Below are positions 56,302-64,000 of a stretch of DNA of 64,000 bases, one piece after another; within the stretch, counting starts at the first letter, position 1, and every line of letters starts with the position of its first letter. Both the position numbers and the translations under genes were made by a program. Source of the stretch: Saccoglossus kowalevskii. Its lineage: Eukaryota > Hemichordata > Enteropneusta > Harrimaniidae. The notes beneath the pieces were generated by a model. The model was not told the origin of the DNA and did no database searches. It saw nothing but the letters and a program-made list of their open reading frames with translations. The stretch spans positions 271,645 through 335,644 of the forward strand of contig NW_003130356.1 of assembly GCF_000003605.2 (NCBI RefSeq), read 5' to 3'.

Positions 56302-59300
56302 GTGAGTGGCAAATTTACTACTAAATAGTTTGTATATACAAAATAAATCACGCTCAATCCTTATATATAATCAAAAATACACAATGACTATATATATATG
56401 CTCCCGTTTACTGCAAGATCTCTCGTAAACAAACGTGGGATTCGATAAACACGAAAGTAAGTCCTATACACATTTAATGATGGCCAATGTTGATAATAAG
56501 TGTAACTCGACGCAACAAGAAAAGGGAAATTGTAGTTAAATATCAAACCATTAGATTTTTGCGACAGGTGTTCGATCCGTGACTTCCACGCAATACGCGA
56601 GATCTCACAGTAAACGGGAAATCATCTATTATTAGATAATTTCGAGATTGTGATATTGAAGACTGTAATTACAGTGCATACGATTGTTGTACTTTTCTAT
56701 TCAGAGCAATCACTTGTGATCTTGAGCGAAGTGTGAGCTACGATACATCGTACACTGAAACATATGTATCACAATATACCACCAGTTGCTATGCCGTATT
56801 TGATTGCACGCGTTACAGGTAAACTATTTTCTTTATTGTTTATTGTTAAGTACACTGTAATGAAATTCTGTGTTTACTAGAGTTACGAGGGTTAGTATAC
56901 TATATAATTAGAACATCATGCTATGAATGTCTGGATTAAACCGTATACTAATTAGTCATTTTTTGTAATACACAGAATCGTCGTCTCACTGATGCTTCAA
57001 TATTATCATACCTAATAACTCGTACTACTATGTAGACATCACGTTGTCCAACATCAAGTCAATCATTCTGTCTTTTCTAATACTCGACTCGTCAGAGCAA
57101 GAAATTATTTCTGGTTTATAATGTTTAACTTGAAACTATCATTTTTTCATTTGTCTACCTTTATTTTTGATTGGTCATTAAGAGTATCTGCTCATACATA
57201 GTGCATTGATTTGCATTGTACAGTGGGGGATCTAGGGGCAGGGGCCATGCCCCCCCCCCCCCCCAAACGCATGAAAATGCATCTGGATTACGCATAGCAT
57301 CGTCCAAATTGCATGGTCCCATGTCTTCGACCTAAAGGCCTGGACCACCCACCCCACCCCACCCATTACATTTTGCTGGATCTGCCCCTGGCATTGTAAC
57401 CCAGGCCGGTGTGAGTTCATGTGTACAAATGTTTGGTATGGCGCCCTTACTTGTAGGCGGCTCGAAACTACTGTATGGTGGACTTGCGGGAACCTTTGTC
57501 ATGATTGTAATGTGGTGTGGCTATGATCGCACCTGTGTTTTTGTGTGATATACTTTTTTCATACATATACACACTTAAGTATCTTTAGAGTGTAATTCTC
57601 ATCACATTTGGTGGCTATTATGTGTGTCACCAATTATTACAAATTACGGGACCAGGCGGTTGCTTTTTGGGGTGTACAGGGTTGAGCGTAAAATGGGTCT
57701 CTCTCTCTCTCATCTTGATCGAGCCTGGCAGCATTGCACCAGTTCGGAGATTTGTCAGCCATCCAGCTGAAGACTGGAAACAAAAGAGACGTCAGACAGA
57801 GATACTGCTATTGCAGTGCATTGGTGGACTAACTTGTTCAACCTAATTAAAGTTTGGCATTACTGGTAGGTAAACTGTTGAGCCCGGACATTATCGATTG
57901 CAATCTTTGCATGAATTATTATTGCCTCTTAACTTTATAATTTATGTGATTTGTCTTTGTTCATTACTTTGTCCAAACAATGGTACAGCTATTGCACGTA
58001 GATATTCATTCTCGTTGACATGGCAACTAGGTCTCGTCAGGTCAATTCAGTATATGATTAAGTTATCTTAGCAACTCGGGTCTGTCGGCATAATTTAATT
58101 TTGGTGATTAAATTAGCTTAGCACTGGGCCCTGCCCGGGTAATTTAGTGTAGTGATTTTGGGTTATTTTCCTGTTTGTTATTCATGTAACAAGGTACAAT
58201 TGACGGCATTTTACGTTTTTACGAGGAAAAAATGGAAGTTCCATTTACAGTAAAAAAATAGATGTTTACACTTTACAGATAAAGCAAATTCCTAATTACA
58301 TTTCCCATTTTTATTTGTGTTTAAGAATCAAGATTGGAAATTGCGTCATTTTATACGGAAATGCTTTATACGCTTACAAAAAGAACAATATTATTACCAA
58401 TTACGAAAGGATAAAATAGCTGATTACATTTGACACCTTGCCCATGTCTACGAAATTCTTTTTTATTTATGTAAATTATATTATTACGAAAATAAAAACA
58501 ATTAATTACATCTTACGAAAATAGCCCTTGCCGACCCCCATTGGAGCAAGAGTGGAACACAAACTGTCTGCTGTTGGTTACAGTAGAGGGTGATCAGTCA
58601 GTATTTGGTTGTGACATTGGGTTCACCTTGTAATTGTGTTTGAGTGAATTATTAATTTAATTACTCTTGTGGTGCTTTGTGTTTTTTTTTCTTGTTGGTC
58701 TGTACTTTAGTCAATAGTGTGTTGGACAATCTATAGCTACAGCCAGAGGAAAAGACAGGTATTCACTTCTACACAAAAAAATTCAAGTCCACTAACACTC
58801 GTATACCTCTTGTTGTCATATATAATAGAGGCCTTTCAGATATCCATCGGATTCTTTATAAAAACTATCCTGCACAAATCAGCCCGCTGCAAAAAGATTC
58901 TCTTCCTATAATTGCTTTCAAACGGAACAAAAACATTCGAGCCAACCTGTTAACTGCCAGATTCCAATCATCCACTACTCCAGATTCTACTGGCTTCACA
59001 CCATGTAATGTAACCCGCTGTAAAACCTGTAAGCACGTCAGTCCTGGTACCATATTCAAAAGTTCTAATACTACACAACAATAAACAATCCATAAAAAAA
59101 ACCTTACATGTGAGTCTCCAAATGTTATATACTTATATGTATTGGAACTTCCCTCAGGAAGCTGAACAACTAAAACGCCGGGAAATGATCGTCTACTACG
59201 TATTAGTATTTACGCATACATTACCACGGTGGCTCTATTGTTGATAGCTATTTTATTATTTATTCAAGGACATCTACTAGGACTATCTATCACGTAGAGT

Positions 59301-62300
59301 ACAGGACTGAATATTATAAAGCAGAATGTAGTGGCAGCTGTTCATCGTCATCCTGTCAAGGTAAATTATATGTTTTACTCTACTGGTGTTAAATCATCAT
59401 TATCAGTCCACTTTTGTACGAAGTCTGAAAACGTATATATATATAATTCATGTTTAAGCGTCCACCTGGCCGTACCTGTACCTCGGACAGATCCACGTCC
59501 ATCTTGTTCAAATTTCACACATAAATCATTTATTTTGGGACACCAATACCCGTGAGCTGTTCTGTGATCCGATGCAAGATGACAGCCAATTTAATAAAAT
59601 TCAATTAAGGGATCTTCAGAGATCACTTTGTTTGCAGATCGGTTTCAAAATGGCTTATTCGCGGACATGTCTTTAACAACGATATTGAAAATTCACATAC
59701 ACAGTAAAAGTCGTGGAATACATATAATATTTACATTTTTAGAAGCGTTATACAACGGTCAAGTTTGTATTTAAAACGGTTTTGTTTACTAATGCACGAC
59801 GGGAACTGTTTCATGTCATGTTGTTGTCAATGTCATGATATTTTGATTGTCGGATTAAAACATTCAAGAATCTACTTTAAAGTTGGTATATGTGTTTCCA
59901 AGAATCTACAACAATAATCATACTAATATTAATTCAGTTCTAATTCTATTCTAATTCTAGAAATAAGTACGACGCCAATATTTTGTTTTCCTGGGAAACA
60001 TTACTTGATAACAGATCACTGCGATTGCGATGATGGATTTTCTGGCCCCGAATGCCTGCAAGGTAAGAGTAATTGAATAATTTGTTACAGAAACCTAAGC
60101 CTAATTTTATATTCAGAAGTTAATACAAGACAACCTATGTGATGTCGCTTCGTCGTTACCAAGGCCACTTTTTATTTTAGGAAAGCGCGTTAGTGTGCGC
60201 TCAATGATCAGAAAATGTAGGCCAAATATAACGAGGATTAAGTCACCAAAAAACATCACATCATACTCCTGTAATTATTGTGTTTACATCAATGCACTAA
60301 ATTTACATATATGAGATCACAATATCCACTTAGTAGTAAATGTGTAAGTGAAATTTTTGATGAATAATTAATGAAATCATATTACCAGATAAAATATCTA
60401 CTGTGCACAATACCTTGCGAGTTGTAAATGTGAATCTAAAATTTCTCTCTTGGAATTAGTTTTGCAAATAGTTCCAATGTCTATGAATGCTGCATCAGCT
60501 AGCATAAAACAATTCCAAACACATCATCGATACCACTATTATTACACATTTTTCTGTTTAGCTGTCAATACTTAGTAGCCAATCAGATTTAAGGTGGAGA
60601 TGCAGGTTCGTGGGCACTCAGAGTGATTTTTGTTTTGCTTTTTCTCACAGTCTTGGCTAGATAGTGTTAAAATTTCAAGGCTTTGTCAATGTTGGAACAT
60701 ACTCAAAATACATGGAACCGAGACACGCGTATATGATTAAAAGTCCCGAAAGTTTGTATACGTTGCTCCTTGATTGACAAGTCACTGTTGATGTTAAATG
60801 TAAATGAATTACTGGCCCCGGTTACGGAGCAGCGGTGTGTGGCTTCCTGTCCTGGCTCTCTGTTTACTAACCTCAAGTGCGATCAACTAGATCGCAAACT
60901 ACAAAAAAATAGACACGACGTAGACGCTTCCAGCATACAAGCGGAATGAAACAAAAAACATACAGTTGTAAATGATAAGTAAACTTTTTCACTCTTATCT
61001 CACAACATGTCAACAACTTCTAGGCAGGCTGCTTCCAGTGGTATACTGTTAAATATTTTTATTTTTTAATTTTTTTTTCATGAAGGAGGAAGGTCCGTGG
61101 CGCGCAAAACAAGGCCACAATTTCTTTTGTTTTCTTGGTGCATGGATTTCAAGCTTTTTCGCATTGTGGGCAAAACTAAAAAATGTTTCCACACATTTTT
61201 GACACCAAAGGCATTTTAACACTGAAGTAAATATTTTTTTCGTTTCGCTGTAACGATCACCATGCTGATAGCATTGCGATGCAATGGACAAACAACACTG
61301 CTGTTGCTGTCTTCGATAACTAAATTTTCAGTGTCAAAATACAAAGTACGTTGTATGGCCGTGCTCGGTGACCTCTGGTACTAAAGATGAATTAGGTATT
61401 TCCAGAGGCCGGGATTCGTTTAATTTTCCTAGACCCGTCTCGTGTGTAGTTGAATAAAACCTGCCTCGATTTACAATGCGACTTCATTTCGAATTTGTTT
61501 CATCGGTGTTTGGATGATTGAGTAGTAAAATCTGCGAATAGCCGTTGTGTATCAAAATATTAGGGCCCATTTCAACCGGGTTGTCTAACTTCACACGGTC
61601 TATTTCAGGGGGCCACTCATAGTTTTTTAACGGTTTGAGGGAAGGTAAATTTAGACTCAATCCACCCAATGGCGATCGCTATGTTTATATTACTGCATGA
61701 ATATCTTATCGGCTTTACGTAATCTATTTTGCCCCTCCCTAAGTGAAAATGCTAACACGACGCCATGACAGGTTTCACGCAAAGCTGTGACTTCGCGGGC
61801 GATTTTTCGTCGGTTTCCTTCGAATTGTAAATATTTTTATTTTATTTTTTACCTGACGATTTAGCATCAATAAATGTCGGTGTACATATGAAGTAAATGG
61901 CTCGTTTTATCACTTTTTTCCAAAATTTCAACTTTAAAACTATTTAACTTCTAGACGGTTCATCTGTTTTCAATGACATTTTCGGGGTGATTATTCAGGT
62001 CTAAGTAAGTGGTTTGGTTTCACTGTCTTCATTGGAACAGAAACAATAGAGCTGCCAATTAGCGGCTCTGTTAATTGTGAACGATTTATAAAATGTGAGT
62101 GTTTCAAAGAGTACTGTGTAACAACTTTTCAATGGAAACACTAATAAATAATCCACTATGTTCCTGTTAAACATAAGTTTTAAATAAGTGTTTTTAAATC
62201 AAAATCAGGGTATGCATTCAAAAGTTAAATAGTTTTAGGTGCACTTTCACCTAAACATGCATGATTGTAACCCCAAATCCACACCACTTATCCACCATAC

Positions 62301-64000
62301 CACGGTATCACAGTACATTATTGTAAACCATAAGAAACTCTTTCCAAATGATATATAACTTGATGGGTAAAAATTATATTTTATTCATGTAATTACAGTA
62401 ATTAGAGCCAATTAAAAATAATGTCCCCCCCCCCCAACCAGCACCTCTACCTTAAACAAAGCTTGTTATACTGATGTAAATTAAACTAATAAATAATCCA
62501 CTATATTCCTGGTAAACATAAGTTTTAAATAAGTGTTTTAAAATCAACATCAGGGTATGCATTCACAAGTTAAATAGTTTTAAGTGCACTTTCACCTAAA
62601 AATACATGATTGTAACCCCAAATCCACACCACTTAATACGGTATCATAGTACATCATTGTAAACCATAAGAAACTCTTTCCAAATGATATATAACTTGAT
62701 GGGTAAAAGTTATATTTTATTCGTGTAATTACAGTAATTAGAGCCAATTAAAAATAATGTCTCCCAACCTGCACCTTTACCTTAAACAAAGCATGTTATA
62801 CTGATGTAAATTAAATATACATCGATTGCTCTTATTTAAACCAGTAAATCAGCCAGCATCGGTCGACATTTGTCTTGTCAAATTACAAAGACTTGATGGA
62901 GATATTGAGAGAAATCAAATAGAAGCCGATTGCAAGCTTGGGGAAACAGTTTTCGTTAATGATCCAGATATGAATAACATTAGGATAAATTGGAATGTTC
63001 GTTTTGACGGATCTGAGTATTTCTCATCGGATAGACCATCGTATGTAGACGAAATTGAAATAGGACTAACGGGGTTAGAGGCATCGTTCACTCACAGTCG
63101 AAGTAAGTTGAAATATGATTGCGTTATTTCTAAGCACAATAACTGTATACCTGAGGCCAGAGTAGCTTGACATGTGCAGTGATGTTCAAGACACCAATCA
63201 AGTTTGGTACATACTCAACAAGCAACGCTGTACTCGTTTATGACAAGCTGTCATACATCATGTAGCATACATGTAGCTTTGCCGTTTTTTAAGACAAAAA
63301 CGGGCTTTGCGCTCGTGGCCAAAAGTTTGGCATTATATCTGATAATCCACACATTCTCACATGGACATAGATCACATGACCCAGAGTGCTATGAAATGTG
63401 AGTTGACTTGAATACCAGTAATGTAATGTATGAATTTTAAATAATTTATTTACCCGAATCATAGCTGCAAGTCGCGAAGCGTTCACAGAAACATGGTCCG
63501 AAAGTAATCCATTGGTAAACACGTTCTACAGCGATAACTGGTCCCACGCCATTCCAAAACTACAACATAACGATCGGTAAGTAAAAGTAAGACGTATTCA
63601 TTCACCCAATTGTCAGCTGGTTGGTCAAATTTCAATAACTAACTGCCTTGCATTTTCACGAGCTTCTCTACGCAAACAATATGCATTTGATATAGAGAAC
63701 CAAAAATGTAAATTTTCAAAATCACTCAATCGAGAGCTAATATTGTATTGAGGATAGTCATGTTTTAGGTGACTCTCCCTATATGTATATACATCATATT
63801 CATGTCCTACGCTGTTCAGGGTGATATTGATCAATATTTTTTATGTTGCGCTGCAGGTTAGAGATAGAGATCAGAATTAACACTGGTGGCTTCATTCAGT
63901 TGGAAAGGAATTTCCCCTTTTTTAATGGTCCAGAAGAATATTACCATGGCACGTCGCATTCAGGTGCTACATTTGTTTTTGACTTTGAAAAACCATATCA
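56234..64000 (+). CDS. Secreted or membrane protein with EMI-like and EGF domains (5-prime part; runs off window)
   Basis: Seven exons join in frame: 56234-56301 (coding part; acceptor at 56220), 56705-56819, 59305-59360, 59961-60062, 62845-63102, 63465-63576 and 63857 onward. The start ATG ATG opens a signal peptide (MMSFYGKLFLGIAIVVGHLD). Exons 2-3 give an EMI-like domain: SYDTSYTETYVSQYTTSC, CTRYRTEYY and a Cys-rich end. Exon 4 is an EGF tail (HCDCDDGFSGPEC). Exons 5-7 are beta-rich and unrecognised (INWNVRFDGSEYFSSDRP, IRINTGGFIQLERNFPFFNG), possibly the start of another extracellular module. EMI domains mediate assembly of matrix and EGF-like proteins. Transcribed away from the giant gene; the rest lies beyond the window. 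Confidence 0.7.
56403..56618 (+). mobile_element. Short inverted-repeat element (MITE)
   Basis: 216 bp bounded by CCCGTTTACTGCAAGATCTC and GAGATCTCACAGTAAACGGG, inverted with two mismatches. No clear target duplication. Lies in intron 1 of the rightward gene. Confidence 0.65.
56705..56819 (+). CDS. Rightward gene, exon 2: EMI-like domain
   Basis: TATTCAG acceptor, phase 2 in and out. Encodes LAITCDLERSVSYDTSYTET, then YVSQYTTSCYAVFDCTRY. The spacing of Cys and Tyr fits an EMI domain; the usual CCPGW end is not present. Confidence 0.65.
57221..57390 (+). mobile_element. hAT-type MITE, second copy
   Basis: 170 bp starting CAGTGGGGGATCTAGGGGCA, ending GCTGGATCTGCCCCTG, flanked by exact 8-bp duplications GCATTGTA (57213-57220 and 57391-57398). 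Same family as at 38730, with poly-C inside. Confidence 0.88.
58720..59165 (+). mobile_element. Penelope-like retroelement fragment
   Basis: Translated text between the reverse transcriptase and the GIY-YIG end of Penelope-like elements is recognisable: RIPLVVIYNRGLSDIHRIL, then PCNVTRCKTCKHV and LTCESPNVIYL. A broken fragment without the reverse transcriptase core; in intron 2 of the rightward gene. Confidence 0.65.
59305..59360 (+). CDS. Rightward gene, exon 3: short Cys-rich exon
   Basis: 56 bp, acceptor GAGTACAG at 59304, donor CAAG|GTAAAT. Gives RTEYYKAECSGSCSSSSCQ in frame with the exons on both sides; a nearer AG at 59323-59324 would bring a stop. Confidence 0.6.
59961..60062 (+). CDS. 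Rightward gene, exon 4: EGF-like
   Basis: 102 bp, phase 1 at both ends as is usual for EGF exons. HCDCDDGFSGPECLQ matches the second half of an EGF (C-x-C-x2-G-F/Y-x-G-x2-C). Confidence 0.75.
60593..62451 (+). mobile_element. TTAA-flanked non-autonomous DNA transposon
   Basis: 1,859 bp with inverted ends GGTGGAGATGCAGGTT / AACCAGCACCTCTACC and TTAA at 60589-60592 and 62452-62455. TTAA targets are used by piggyBac and Kolobok. No convincing transposase; short minus-strand frames at 61049-61291 and 61484-61669 are not recognisable. The partial copy at 1-149 matches its left end. Confidence 0.7.
62141..62817 (+). repeat. Tandem duplication, two copies of about 345 bp
   Basis: Copy 1 62141-62485, copy 2 62486-62817, both beginning CTAATAAATAATCCACTAT and carrying the TTAA-type transposon end (ACCTTTACCTTAAAC in copy 2). 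Differences are few, so the duplication is recent. It ends just before the acceptor of exon 5. Confidence 0.85.
62845..63102 (+). CDS. Rightward gene, exon 5
   Basis: 258 bp, phase 1 at both ends. Beta-rich sequence with two Cys (DICLVKLQRLDGD ... EADCKLGETVF); family not recognised. Starts 27 bases after the second copy of a tandem duplication. Confidence 0.75.
63465..63576 (+). CDS. Rightward gene, exon 6
   Basis: 112 bp, phase 1 in, phase 2 out (GATCG|GTAAGT). Reads EAFTETWSESNPLVNTFYSD followed by NWSHAIPKLQ; NWS is a possible N-glycosylation site. Confidence 0.75.
63857..64000 (+). CDS. Rightward gene, exon 7 (cut by window end)
   Basis: Acceptor GCGCTGCAG; phase 2 in. Reads LEIEIRINTGGFIQLERNF and then HSGATFVFDFEKPY, open to the last base. 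Confidence 0.75.

Noticed and set aside
61049-61669. Two minus-strand open frames as transposase of the TTAA element
   Set aside because: Short, unlinked and without a recognisable transposase motif.

Overview
The window looks like AT-rich DNA from a marine invertebrate animal. Evidence: GT-AG introns of about 100-500 bp with a few long ones, extracellular domains (EMI, EGF, PAN, cadherin-like, FN3-like) typical of animals, many short DNA-transposon relics, and a 50-base assembly gap (39138-39187). Domain content and repeats fit an invertebrate deuterostome (hemichordate or lancelet) best, but the species cannot be fixed from sequence alone.

Left 45.5 kb, minus strand: one giant gene, read from 45539 down to 996. 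I traced about 87 exons; nearly all neighbouring exons join in frame at GT-AG or GC-AG junctions. From N to C terminus the protein (roughly 5,000 residues by my exon sum) carries a signal peptide, the N-terminal module of the large lipid transfer proteins (LLTP: vitellogenin / MTP / apolipophorin), a furin-type RHRR site, a helical stretch, a LECT2/M23-like domain that has lost key histidines, a long unrecognised stretch, a PAN/apple-like domain, about 15-20 FN3-like repeats, a Cys-rich and Thr-rich region, a cadherin-like block, two EGF domains, one transmembrane helix and a cytoplasmic tail. A lipid-transfer head on a long membrane-anchored adhesive stalk is unlike the secreted LLTPs I know and is the main discovery candidate here.

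Middle, 45.5-56.2 kb: about 10.7 kb of repeat-rich intergenic DNA. It holds the promoter of the giant gene, a degraded duplicate of that promoter and first exon about 7 kb away, a 1.8-kb foldback element, a broken LTR-retrotransposon relic, a tandem array, a region crowded with GTTCACG words around a tRNA-like pol III promoter, and a composite hairpin repeat.

Right end, 56.2-64 kb, plus strand: the first seven coding exons of a second, divergently transcribed secreted or membrane protein gene (signal peptide, EMI-like, EGF, then an unrecognised beta-rich region) that runs off the window. Its introns hold a Penelope-like fragment, two MITEs, a TTAA-flanked DNA transposon and a 345-bp tandem duplication.

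A small intronless gene candidate (44491-44811) lies inside intron 1 of the giant gene on the same strand.
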